Shown here: in pieces, positions 24,099 to 31,826 of the stretch
How the letters are laid out: each line of letters opens with the position of its first letter
How positions within the stretch are numbered: the first letter of the stretch is position 1
Assembly (NCBI GenBank): GCA_900314995.1
Contig: OMXK01000019.1
Span: 1-54,054, forward strand
Reading direction: 5' to 3'
Source: an uncultured Prevotella sp.
GTDB taxonomy: Bacteria; Bacteroidota; Bacteroidia; Bacteroidales; Bacteroidaceae
DNA length: 54,054 nt
Position numbers and translations under genes: made by a program
The notes under the pieces: model-generated
What the model was told of the DNA's origin: nothing
Database searches by the model: none
What the model saw: the letters and a program-made list of their open reading frames with translations, nothing else

Positions 24099-24495
24099 TG
24101 TACTTTATCATAAAATATTTCATGAATGACGGACTTATAGTTTCTTCACGAATCACAGAAATTGTCTTTCTACCTTTCATTATTAACACCTCAACAGCAT
24201 CAGCGTTTCTTTCAAAGTAGCGTTTAATACTTTTTGCCAAAGGACGTGGTTCGTAATTGGATAAAATGTTGAGAATGACGCGATTAGTTTGACCAATAGA
24301 ATCCGCAAAGCGTGAATCTACAGAATTCCTACCCTGTATGGTCTTTAGATCATACATTCTGTAAAAACCCTTTCGTTCAAAGATAAAATCTGCTGTTCTG
24401 AATCCTTTGGGATTTGGCAGAATAAACACTTGATAACCGAGTTCTACAGCTTTTGAGTCAAGTGCAAAGATAAGAAGTATTTTTGAGAAAAGCAA
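24091..24495 (-). pseudogene. C-terminal remnant of a phage/polymorphic-toxin type nuclease protein
   Basis: The open frame (134 residues) matches the C-terminal nuclease module seen in CdiA-type toxins and in Bacteroidales phage-head-morphogenesis fusion proteins. Seen: LGYQVFILPNPKGFRTADFIF with the acidic residue, then RMYDLKT fitting a PD-(D/E)xK core, SIGQTNRVILNIL, and IKRYFERNADAVEVLIMKGR. The N-terminal ten residues are not like the family and no upstream domain is present, so it reads as the broken tail of a longer gene. No immunity gene is recognisable. It lies next to a repeat-rich non-coding block. Confidence 0.6.
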
Positions 24496-24639
24496 ATATT
24501 TAGGCAGAAATTTTAAGAAAAGACATTTTCACAAGGCTTGTGAAATAGAAATGAGGCTGATTTCCTTGTTTTTTCTGATACCAAAAGGAACGAAGACATA
24601 AGTCAGTTTACTGGTACACACGGGACAATTGGGGACAAA

Positions 24640-24956
24640 GGGACAAAGGGACAATTTGTTTTTGAATTTTGCAGTTTCCCATTTGTCTTACCTATGCGTG
24701 ACAAATGACAGATGACAAAATGACAAACGGATAATTTTATAGGTTCTGGCAAATGGGTGACGGGGAAACTGCAATGAATGGTATTTTGACAAAAACCTAT
24801 TATTAAATATTATATTAATATATATATTATATATAATATATATATTAATATAATATTCTATACGTCATTCTTGTTCCAATAAAAAATGGCGTTTGTCATT
24901 TTGTCATCTGTCATTTGTCATACTCGTTTCAAAAAGCAAATTGTCCCTTTGTCCCC
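24640..24956. repeat. iteron-like inverted-repeat block with AT palindrome
   Basis: Seen directly: a perfect 31-bp inverted repeat (24699-24729 and 24890-24920) made of TGACAAA-like heptads. Outside it lies a second, nearly perfect pair of GGGACAAA heptads (24640-24666 and 24929-24956). A 52-bp perfect AT-only palindrome (24806-24857) sits between the arms. A third pair (24671-24685 with 24750-24772) wraps the left arm. No coding frame. It resembles iterons flanking an AT-rich unwinding region, or the ends of a non-autonomous element. With the hairpin at 24986-25056 it fills the gene-free stretch 24496-25152. Confidence 0.8.
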
Positions 24957-24985
24957 TTGTCCCCTTTGTGTCCCAGAGAATCAGG

Positions 24986-25056
24986 TACCGACAAGCTAGG
25001 GGCTTCTCGTAAGGAAAGGGGGCGTTTGCTTACGAGAAACCACCAGTTTGTCGGTA
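24986..25056. repeat. long hairpin TACCGACAA...TTGTCGGTA
   Basis: Outer arms TACCGACAA (24986-24994) and TTGTCGGTA (25048-25056), inner arms TTCTCGTAAG (25004-25013) and CTTACGAGAA (25029-25038), both perfect, separated by an imperfect GC-rich middle; loop 15 bases. No T-run, so not a standard terminator. Possibly a recombination or folding site of a mobile element. Confidence 0.75.
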
Positions 25057-25097
25057 TGTAAATTAGTGAGGTGCCGCTCGAAAAAACTCAAATAAAA

Positions 25098-25129
25098 TTT
25101 GTTTATTTACTCGCTTATTCGTATCTTTG
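25098..25129 (+). promoter_or_regulatory. promoter of the 25153 gene
   Basis: TTTG 25098-25101, 20 bases, TATCTTTG 25122-25129, 23 bases before the ATG at 25153. It rules out the longer frame beginning at 25099. Confidence 0.65.
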
Positions 25130-25152
25130 TGCCCGAAATTGAAATTACTTAT

Positions 25153-25530
25153 ATGAAGAAGCTTGTATTTTTGGGGTTGATGATGTGGGGCTTCATGGAG
25201 GCTCACGCCATTGATTTGAACGGGAATTTCCTTTCCCAGAGTGGAGAACTGTTATTCAGATTCACTGCCGACAGTCTGTATGTGGACATCGCACAGAGCC
25301 GTCGTAACGTCTCGGCATTTAAGATGGTGAAGAAGCACGACTCGAAGAAGGCGGCGACGTTCAACGCGTTTGAGCGCTATATGAAGGACGGCCACGAGAC
25401 TTACCGTGAGGTGCTCATCAAGGTAACGAGGCTGAAGAGCAAGAAATATCTGCTGGAGTACTTCGGCAAGGACAAGGATCGTGAGTATAACTCAAACGAG
25501 CGGTATCACATCAAACCGATAGACAGATAA
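25153..25530 (+). CDS. small secreted protein, unknown function
   Basis: A 125-residue protein with a signal peptide (MKKLVFLGLMMWGFMEAHA). The mature 106 residues are basic, with alternating strands (GELLFRFTADSLYVDIAQSR) and a central helix, and end HIKPIDR. I recognise no family. Single gene with its own promoter and a shared bidirectional terminator. Confidence 0.65.
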   Translation: MKKLVFLGLMMWGFMEAHAIDLNGNFLSQSGELLFRFTADSLYVDIAQSRRNVSAFKMVKKHDSKKAATFNAFERYMKDGHETYREVLIKVTRLKSKKYLLEYFGKDKDREYNSNERYHIKPIDR

Positions 25531-25536
25531 ACATGA

Positions 25537-25571
25537 AATAAAGGCTTCCGACGGTTGCGGAAGCCTTTATT
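25537..25571. terminator. bidirectional terminator
   Basis: AATAAAGGCTTCCG (25537-25550) pairs with CGGAAGCCTTTATT (25558-25571) around a 7-base loop, between convergent genes. Confidence 0.85.
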
Positions 25572-25575
25572 GTAT

Positions 25576-26376
25576 TTAGAACTTGAACTTATAGCCGAGG
25601 CCAAGCATGTGGATGTTGGGCTCGAGGTCATCATCGTCGCCGTAGACATGCTGGTAGCGGTAGAAGATGCCGAGGGAGTGCTTCTTGGCGACTTTCCAGT
25701 CAAGACCTACGTGATAGCGCACCTTCTCGATATTCCAGGCGTTGAAGAGCTCTACATTGGCGTATGGGGTGACAGCGAGGCCCTTCTTGTCGTATTCTAT
25801 CTGCAGACGGCTGCGGAGCACGTTCTTACCCCTGCCGCCATATACTTTCTGCTTGCCGTCGTAGGCATTGTCGAGTATACTCCAGCGCTGGTCTACGGTC
25901 TGCTCCGGGCGATAGGTGTACTGCCAGCGTTCGCGCAGCGAGAAGCGGAAGTCGCCGAAGAGCTTCTTGTCGAAGGTGAGCGACACATTGAAGCGGTGGC
26001 GAGAGCCCCAATAGTCGGCATACTTCTTTGGATCGCCTACCTCGGCATCGCCGTCGAGCACCTCGTCATCAGTCGCATCGAAATAGCTGGTGCGCTGGTT
26101 GTGATCATAGAGGTAAGTATAGCCGGCAGAGGCCTTGAGCCACTTGGCGACCTTATAGTCGACGCCGAGGCCGAAGCTCCAGCGATCGACGGTCTTGGTA
26201 TTGTTGCGGGTGCGGAGTTCGCCTTCGAAGCTGGCACTCCAGTCCTTGGAGAGTTTCTTCTGTGCCTCGAGCGAGAGGTTGAGTCCGAAGTCATCGCTCT
26301 GGGCTGATGCGCTGAGCGGCAGGAGGGCGAAGAGGCCCACGGGCAACGCCCGCTTGATGTAGTTGAGTAATGTCAT
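25576..26376 (-). CDS. DUF2490-type outer membrane beta-barrel protein
   Basis: A 266-residue secreted protein: signal peptide MTLLNYIKRALPVGLFALLPL followed by SASAQ, then about ten amphipathic beta strands ending in aromatic GLGYKFKF, as in outer-membrane barrels. The pattern (LSKDWSASFEGELRTR, WSFGLGVDYKVAKWLKASAG, RWQYTYRPE, HSLGIFYRYQHVYGDDDD) fits DUF2490. The frame extends 21 codons upstream, but those lie inside the DUF4956 gene and the signal peptide sets the start at 26376. Last gene of a VTC/DUF4956 operon. Confidence 0.8.
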   Translation of the reverse strand: MTLLNYIKRALPVGLFALLPLSASAQSDDFGLNLSLEAQKKLSKDWSASFEGELRTRNNTKTVDRWSFGLGVDYKVAKWLKASAGYTYLYDHNQRTSYFDATDDEVLDGDAEVGDPKKYADYWGSRHRFNVSLTFDKKLFGDFRFSLRERWQYTYRPEQTVDQRWSILDNAYDGKQKVYGGRGKNVLRSRLQIEYDKKGLAVTPYANVELFNAWNIEKVRYHVGLDWKVAKKHSLGIFYRYQHVYGDDDDLEPNIHMLGLGYKFKF

Positions 26377-26377
26377 A

Positions 26378-27034
26378 TCAGAACTGTTTGAGTTGGTCTT
26401 TGGAGAGTTTGAGTTCCTCGCCCATGGCAGGCTGCTCACCCTCGAAGGTGACGCGGATCATGGCCATATCGCGGAGGAAGTCGACGGAGCCGACATCGAC
26501 CTTGGTGACCTTGACGCCGAGGCGTTTCTCGAGGTCGGCGATGAGTTCAGGGCGACGCTCGGGGGTGATGAGCTCAATGCGGTCGTACTGCACGAGTCGC
26601 GTGGGGCGCGTCTTGATGTGGAGCTCGCAGAGCCATACGGCAGCGGAGATGATCAGATTGGTGAGTATCACCTCGAAGAGCGGCACATTCACGGAGACGG
26701 CATTCACCAGCGAGAGGGCGATGATGACAAAGAGATAGGTCATCTCACGGACAGGCATCGCATCGGTGCGGTAACGCATGATGGAGAAGATGCCGAAGAG
26801 TCCGATACCCACACCCATCGAGGTCTTGCCCTTCATATCCTCGAGCACGAATATCATGAAGAAGACGATGAAGAAGATGGCTACGGAGATGAGCATGAAC
26901 GTGAAGTAGAAGTCGCGGCGGCGGCTCTTACGGTAGTACAGGCGATCGATGATGAGCCATGTGAACAGGCAGTTGATCAGCAGGCGGATGAACATCATCA
27001 TAAAGTCATCAGACAGATAGAAAAAATTTTCCAT
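26378..27034 (-). CDS. DUF4956 membrane protein
   Basis: A 218-residue protein with four predicted membrane helices (about residues 12-30, 42-65, 78-90 and 97-135) and a cytoplasmic ferredoxin-like C-terminal domain (RIELITPERRPELIADLEKR, VTKVDVGSVDFLRDMAMIRV). GIGLFGIFSIMRYRTDAMPV is the DUF4956 signature. Such proteins usually neighbour VTC-domain proteins, as here (7-base gap). Function is not established. Confidence 0.88.
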   Translation of the reverse strand: MENFFYLSDDFMMMFIRLLINCLFTWLIIDRLYYRKSRRRDFYFTFMLISVAIFFIVFFMIFVLEDMKGKTSMGVGIGLFGIFSIMRYRTDAMPVREMTYLFVIIALSLVNAVSVNVPLFEVILTNLIISAAVWLCELHIKTRPTRLVQYDRIELITPERRPELIADLEKRLGVKVTKVDVGSVDFLRDMAMIRVTFEGEQPAMGEELKLSKDQLKQF

Positions 27035-27041
27035 ATCGTAA

Positions 27042-27809
27042 TTATTCGTTTAATAGTTTCTGTACATAATGCAGACGGGGCTTGAAGCGGTTGCGGCGCA
27101 GGGCCTCGTTGGTGAGGGCAGAGCCGATGCAGTACTTGGAGAACCCGTGGGGATGAATGCGCAGCTGGAGCAGCTTGGGCAGGATGGGCGAAGGCTGGTG
27201 ACCGTCGCGCTTGAGCTCAATGATGACGAGGTTGCCCATGAAGCGGTAGTTGTCGGTTATGAAGTTGTGGAACCTCAGGTTGACATCGATGGTGAGTCGC
27301 TCGGTCTTGCCCTTGTTGACAAGGGTGATACGGTCGAAGCGGTTCTCGAGGTGTTCGGAGAGTCGCTGGGGATCGTAGTGCAGATTGGCGGCGATGAAGG
27401 CATCGTGGTCGTGGAGGCGGAAGTCGCAAGTGGCCCGTGCCTGAGGATCGAACCCCTCGGCAGCGGTGCGCTTCTTCTTGGTGCGCCCGTGATTGTTCTT
27501 CGTCTTCACCTCAAGGTAGTTGATGCCTACATGGAGATAGGAGCGCACGCGCAGCTTCTGGCGCTCCAGATGGCCCACCTCATGACGGTTGTACATCGCA
27601 CAGTCCTCCGTATCGTAGTAGAGGGTATAATAAGGTGCGATGACCTCGCCGTCGACCTGCTGCACGTAATACTCGTCGCTGGCGAGCTCAAGCAGCCGTC
27701 GGAGCACGGGCACCGTCGTGACGAACTTCGTATCGATGCGGTTCATCAGGCGGATGTCTCTCATCTCGTCGAGCGTGATGGTCTCGAAATGGCTCAGAAT
27801 CTCTGTCAT
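27042..27809 (-). CDS. VTC-domain (polyphosphate polymerase-like) protein
   Basis: A 255-residue protein with the CYTH-like tunnel fold of yeast Vtc4. Seen: RIDTKFVTTVPVLRRLL, YYTLYYDTEDCAMYNRHEVG, the basic KLRVRSYLH, LEVKTKNNHGRTKKKRTA, ERLTIDVNLRF and VIIELKRDGH, carrying the Lys, Arg and Glu residues that line the catalytic tunnel. Vtc4 makes polyphosphate from ATP; bacterial members are presumed related but the product is unproven. The start at 27809 is chosen because the promoter (27830-27860) excludes the upstream ATG at 27851. First gene of the operon with DUF4956 and DUF2490. Confidence 0.85.
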   Translation of the reverse strand: MTEILSHFETITLDEMRDIRLMNRIDTKFVTTVPVLRRLLELASDEYYVQQVDGEVIAPYYTLYYDTEDCAMYNRHEVGHLERQKLRVRSYLHVGINYLEVKTKNNHGRTKKKRTAAEGFDPQARATCDFRLHDHDAFIAANLHYDPQRLSEHLENRFDRITLVNKGKTERLTIDVNLRFHNFITDNYRFMGNLVIIELKRDGHQPSPILPKLLQLRIHPHGFSKYCIGSALTNEALRRNRFKPRLHYVQKLLNE

Positions 27810-27829
27810 ACTTTTGCTGTTTTCGAGTG

Positions 27830-27860
27830 CAAAGGTAGGCAAATCCATCATAGCGGCAAA
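27830..27860 (-). promoter_or_regulatory. promoter of the VTC operon
   Basis: On the minus strand TTTG (27857-27860), 19 bases, TACCTTTG (27830-27837), 20 bases before the ATG at 27809. Confidence 0.65.
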
Positions 27861-27887
27861 ACTTTTTCAGTCAACGGGTATAAATTA

Positions 27888-28637
27888 TCAACGAAGCGTT
27901 AGTTCGACGGGGCAATGGTCGCTGCCGAAGATGTCGGTATGGATCTTGGCATCGTCGAGACGCTCGAGCAGACGATCAGACACCACGAAGTAGTCGATGC
28001 GCCAGCCTGCATTCTTCTCGCGGGCCTGGAAGCGGTATGACCACCAGGAGTATTTCACCTCGTCGGGGTACTTATAGCGGAAGGTATCGGTAAAGCCGCA
28101 GGCGAGCAGATTGCTGAACTGTTCGCGCTCCTCATCGGTAAAGCCTGCATTGCGGCGATTCGACTTCGGATTTTTGATGTCTATCTCCTCATGAGCCACA
28201 TTGAGGTCGCCACAGAGGATGACGGGCTTCTGCCCGTCGAGCTTCTTCAGATAGCTGCGGAAGGCATCTTCCCACGACATGCGGTAGTCGAGGCGCTTGA
28301 GCCCATCCTGCGAATTGGGCGTATAGCAGCAGACGAGGAAGAAATCGGGCATCTCGAGCGTGATGACGCGGCCCTCGTGGTCGTGGAGATCGATGCCGAT
28401 GCCATAAGTGACGCTGAGGGGCTCGTGACGGGTGAAGACGGCTGTACCCGAGTAGCCTTTCTTCTCGGCAGAGTTCCAGAACGACTGGTAGCCCTCGAAG
28501 GCGAGATCGAGCTGTCCCGGCTGCATCTTCGTCTCCTGAAGGCAGAAGAAATCGGCGTCGAGCTGACGGAAAACATCACTAAAGCCCTTGCCCTCGCAGG
28601 CACGGAGGCCGTTTACATTCCACGAAATAAGTTTCAT
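27888..28637 (-). CDS. xth: exodeoxyribonuclease III / AP endonuclease
   Basis: A 249-residue DNA repair nuclease of the exonuclease III family. Seen: KLISWNVNGLRACEGKGF at the N-terminus, CLQETKMQPGQ (catalytic Glu), GYSGTAVFTRHEP, CGDLNVAHEEIDIKNPK (Asp and Asn), YSWWSYRFQAREKNAGWRID and the C-terminal SDHCPVELTL (Asp-His pair). Complete. Single gene with a -7 element at 28665-28672. Confidence 0.96.
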   Translation of the reverse strand: MKLISWNVNGLRACEGKGFSDVFRQLDADFFCLQETKMQPGQLDLAFEGYQSFWNSAEKKGYSGTAVFTRHEPLSVTYGIGIDLHDHEGRVITLEMPDFFLVCCYTPNSQDGLKRLDYRMSWEDAFRSYLKKLDGQKPVILCGDLNVAHEEIDIKNPKSNRRNAGFTDEEREQFSNLLACGFTDTFRYKYPDEVKYSWWSYRFQAREKNAGWRIDYFVVSDRLLERLDDAKIHTDIFGSDHCPVELTLR

Positions 28638-28664
28638 ATCCTAGCGCTATTGATTAATTGGCTG

Positions 28665-28672
28665 CAAAGGTA
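28665..28672 (-). promoter_or_regulatory. Bacteroidetes -7 element for xth
   Basis: TACCTTTG on the minus strand, 27 bases before the start. Confidence 0.5.
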
Positions 28673-28714
28673 CAAAAAAATATGGTCATTATGTGCATAA
28701 ATTTGAATAATTTA

Positions 28715-28808
28715 GTAACTTTGCCATCAAAGATGGCGAACTTACTCCATCTCGGCAAAAAAAGAAACAAGTTTCTTTTGTTTTGCGCTCGATTTTTCGT
28801 AACTTTGC
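28715..28808 (+). promoter_or_regulatory. repeated promoter cassette, copy 2 (CE15-like esterase)
   Basis: A 94-base block nearly identical to the reverse complement of 21782-21874. In gene direction: TAACTTTG (28716-28723), palindrome GCCATCAAAGATGGC, GAAACAAGTTTC, then TTTG (28777-28780), 19 bases and TAACTTTG (28800-28807). The esterase ATG follows 31 bases later. Confidence 0.8.
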
Positions 28809-28838
28809 AGGCAGAAAAGACTTAAAACCGAAACCGAC

Positions 28839-29993
28839 ATGATTAAGAAACATTTATTATCACTATTCTTCCTGGGGGCAACGCTGACGGCCTCCGCACA
28901 ACTTGACACTCCGCAGACAGATCTGCCGAACCCTTTACAGAAACTTGACGGTACACTCGTAAAGAACCTCGACGACTGGCGTGGCCGCCGGCAAGAGATA
29001 GCCGCGATGATCCAGCAATATGGCATCGGCGAGAAGCCCGAAGTGGCTCCCGAAGCCATCAAGGCCAGGATGGATGGCGACACGCTCATCGTAGACGTGA
29101 CCGTAGGCGGCGAGACGCTCACCCTGAAATCGGGCATCCACTACCCCACCACAGGACAGCCCCCGTATGCGCTGATGATCGGCACCAGCATGCTGTCGCT
29201 GCCAAAGCCGCTGTTTGAGAACCGCCCCATCGCCACGATGAATTATCACGAGGCGCAGGTGAACGACTACTCGCAGTGGAAGCCTCATCACGAGAGAGGC
29301 GAGCACAACTTCGACCGCTTGTATCCACAACTGAAGGACAACGGTGCCTACAGCCAGTGGGCATGGGGCCTGAGCCGTCTGATTGACGGTCTGGAACAGC
29401 TGGGACCCGAGAAGACGAAGATCAACGTGAAGCGCATCGGCGTGAGCGGCTGCTCGTATGCCGGCAAGATGTCGCTCTTCTGCGGCGCCTTCGACGAGCG
29501 CGTGGCACTGACCATCGCACAGGAGCCTGGTGGCGGCGGTGCTGCCTCCTGGCGCTACAACTGTCATGTGGACAGCGTGGAGAACCTGGACCGCACGGAC
29601 TACCACTGGTTTAAGGAATCCATGCGCGAGCAGTTTCATGGCGACAGCGTGTATCTGATGCCCTACGACCATCACGAGCTCGTGGCGATGATCTGTCCGA
29701 GAGCCTTGCTGGTATTGGGCAATCCCGACTACAGATGGCTCGCCGACGAGAGTGCCTACGTGTCGCTGAATGCAGCCCGCAAGGTGTGGAGCCATCTGGG
29801 TATCGCCGACCGCATGGGCTACTCGATCGTGGGCGGACATCCCCACTGTATGCTGCCCGAGAGCCAGTATCCCGAGGTGGGTGCCTTCCTCGACAAGTTC
29901 CTGCTCGACAAGACAGACATCGACACCGATAACATCCGGATTGCCCCCGACTTTGAGGGCAAGATCGACCTTAACAAATGGATTAAGTACTAA
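28839..29993 (+). CDS. secreted alpha/beta hydrolase, glucuronoyl esterase (CE15)-like
   Basis: A 384-residue secreted hydrolase (signal peptide MIKKHLLSLFFLGATLTASAQ). Nucleophile elbow IGVSGCSYAGKMSLF, where CE15 enzymes have GCSR-x-GK; acidic loop AQEPGGGGAASW; LGNPDYRWLADESAYVSLNA; and a catalytic His in GHPHCMLPESQYPEVGAF. CE15 enzymes cut the ester between lignin and glucuronoxylan. The oxyanion Arg after the Ser is Tyr here, so the substrate may differ. The ORF is complete and followed directly (TAA then ATG) by an ABC exporter gene. Confidence 0.75.
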   Translation: MIKKHLLSLFFLGATLTASAQLDTPQTDLPNPLQKLDGTLVKNLDDWRGRRQEIAAMIQQYGIGEKPEVAPEAIKARMDGDTLIVDVTVGGETLTLKSGIHYPTTGQPPYALMIGTSMLSLPKPLFENRPIATMNYHEAQVNDYSQWKPHHERGEHNFDRLYPQLKDNGAYSQWAWGLSRLIDGLEQLGPEKTKINVKRIGVSGCSYAGKMSLFCGAFDERVALTIAQEPGGGGAASWRYNCHVDSVENLDRTDYHWFKESMREQFHGDSVYLMPYDHHELVAMICPRALLVLGNPDYRWLADESAYVSLNAARKVWSHLGIADRMGYSIVGGHPHCMLPESQYPEVGAFLDKFLLDKTDIDTDNIRIAPDFEGKIDLNKWIKY

Positions 29994-31826
29994 ATGCTGA
30001 AAACCCTCGTCAAGCAGATTGGCGAATACCGCCTCGCCTCGATCCTCACGCCGATATGGACGGCGCTGGAGGTATCGATGGACGTGCTCATACCCTACGT
30101 GACGGCCTCGCTCATCGACAAGGGTATCACTGCCGGAGATATGCAGAACGTGTATTTCTACGGCACGATCATGCTGAGCATGGCGATGATGAGCATGGTG
30201 TTCGGCATCCTTGGCGGGCGATGCTCGGCATACGCCTCTACGGGTTTTGCGGCCAATCTGCGCTCGGCAATGTATCGCAACATCCAACGGCTGGCCTTCT
30301 CGGATATCGACAAATATGCCCTTTCTGGGCTTATCACCCGCATGACCACCGACGTGAATGCGCTGCAGAGCGCCTTCCAGCAGATACTGGGCGTGAGCGT
30401 GAGGGCACCCTTCAAACTGGTGCTGTCAATCCTGATGTGCCTGATCATCGATGCCCGTCTGTCGCTGGTGTTCCTGGTGGCGCTGGTGATACTGAGTTTC
30501 TCGCTCTACCATATTATATCGCGCGTGGCGAAGCTGTTCCAGCAAGTGTTCGTGAAGTACGACGAACTGAACCAAAGCGTGCAGGAGAACATCAGGGCCA
30601 TCAGACTGGTGAAGGCCTTTGTGCGCGAGGATTATGAGAACGAGAAGTTCGCCCGTGCAGCTGACAACCTGTACAAGCTCTATGTGAAGGCAGAGAGTCT
30701 GATGGCCTGGAACCACCCCATTATGAACATGGTGGTGTATGGCTGTATCATCGCGCTGTCGTGGCTGGGTGCCCACTATATCGTGGAAGGCACGCTGACC
30801 ACCGGTGAACTGACGTCGCTGTTTACCTACGTGATGTCGATCCTGATGTCGCTGATGATGCTCTCGATGGTGTTCGTGATGCTTACCCAGAGTGCCGCCT
30901 CAGCGAAGCGCGTGGCCGAGATCATCGAGGAAGAGCCAGACATCGTGAACCCTGAGCAGCCCGTGTATGAGATAGCCGACGGCAGCGTGGCATTCAGAGG
31001 CGTGCGCTTCGACTATGCCCGCCCCACCCCGGGCAAAAGCCGTCGCTCGGCACTCTACAACGTGAGTTTCGACATCAAGAGCGGTGAGACGATAGGTGTC
31101 ATCGGCGGTACCGGCTCCGGAAAATCGTCGCTCGTCAATCTGGTATCACGCCTCTACGACGTGACTGAAGGCGAAGTGCTGGTGGGTGGCAAGAACGTGA
31201 AAGAATACGACCTGACGGCTCTGCGGAATGCCGTAAGTGTGGTGCTGCAGAACAATATCCTCTTCTCGGGCACCATCCTCGACAACCTGCGCTGGGGCAA
31301 CGGCGAGGCTACGGAGGAAGACTGCCGGAGAGCCTGCCAGATGGCCTGTGCCGATGAGTTCATAGACCAGATGCCCGAGGGCTACCACACGCGTATAGAA
31401 CAAGGTGGCACCAACGTGAGTGGCGGACAGAAACAGCGTCTCTGCATCGCCCGTGCGCTGCTGAAAAAGCCTCAAATACTGGTGCTCGACGACTCCACCT
31501 CGGCCTGTGACACCGCGACGGATGCCAAGATCAGAAAAGCCATACACACCCAACTGCCGGATATGACGAAGATTATCATCGCCCAGCGCATCTCGAGCGT
31601 GGAGCACTGCGACCGTATCCTCGTGATGGACAATGGTGTGGTAACCGGATTCGACACCCACGACAACCTGTTGAAGACGAATGCGCTCTATCAGGAGATC
31701 TACGCCATCCAGGAAGCCGACATGGGTGATTTCGACCAGAAAGGATGGAACAGCGAGAGCTGCCAAACTGGCTTGGATGGCCGAGTCGTGACAGACGAAC
31801 GCGAAACGAAAGGAGGTGACGTATGA
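29994..31826 (+). CDS. ABC exporter subunit with degenerate ATPase site
   Basis: A 610-residue half-transporter with six membrane helices and an ATPase domain. Walker A GGTGSGKSSL, signature VSGGQKQRL and Walker B ILVLDD are present. The catalytic Glu after Walker B is Asp and the H-loop His is Gln (IIIAQRISSV), the pattern of the degenerate half of heterodimeric exporters such as TM287/288. The partner gene overlaps its stop by 4 bases. Starts right after the esterase stop codon. Substrate unknown. Confidence 0.9.
   Translation: MLKTLVKQIGEYRLASILTPIWTALEVSMDVLIPYVTASLIDKGITAGDMQNVYFYGTIMLSMAMMSMVFGILGGRCSAYASTGFAANLRSAMYRNIQRLAFSDIDKYALSGLITRMTTDVNALQSAFQQILGVSVRAPFKLVLSILMCLIIDARLSLVFLVALVILSFSLYHIISRVAKLFQQVFVKYDELNQSVQENIRAIRLVKAFVREDYENEKFARAADNLYKLYVKAESLMAWNHPIMNMVVYGCIIALSWLGAHYIVEGTLTTGELTSLFTYVMSILMSLMMLSMVFVMLTQSAASAKRVAEIIEEEPDIVNPEQPVYEIADGSVAFRGVRFDYARPTPGKSRRSALYNVSFDIKSGETIGVIGGTGSGKSSLVNLVSRLYDVTEGEVLVGGKNVKEYDLTALRNAVSVVLQNNILFSGTILDNLRWGNGEATEEDCRRACQMACADEFIDQMPEGYHTRIEQGGTNVSGGQKQRLCIARALLKKPQILVLDDSTSACDTATDAKIRKAIHTQLPDMTKIIIAQRISSVEHCDRILVMDNGVVTGFDTHDNLLKTNALYQEIYAIQEADMGDFDQKGWNSESCQTGLDGRVVTDERETKGGDV

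Noticed and set aside
24640-25056. CRISPR array or toxin-antitoxin locus
   Set aside because: The repeats are short tandem units in inverted arms, without regular spacers or cas genes, and no small coding pair is present.
25555-26307. 250-aa plus-strand frame
   Set aside because: Antisense to the DUF2490 gene; Val/Glu/Ala-rich shadow without signal peptide or start context.
27069-27902. 277-aa plus-strand frame
   Set aside because: Antisense to the VTC-domain gene, which has clear family motifs and a promoter.
28935-30287. 450-aa minus-strand frame
   Set aside because: Antisense to the esterase and ABC genes; His/Val-rich shadow.
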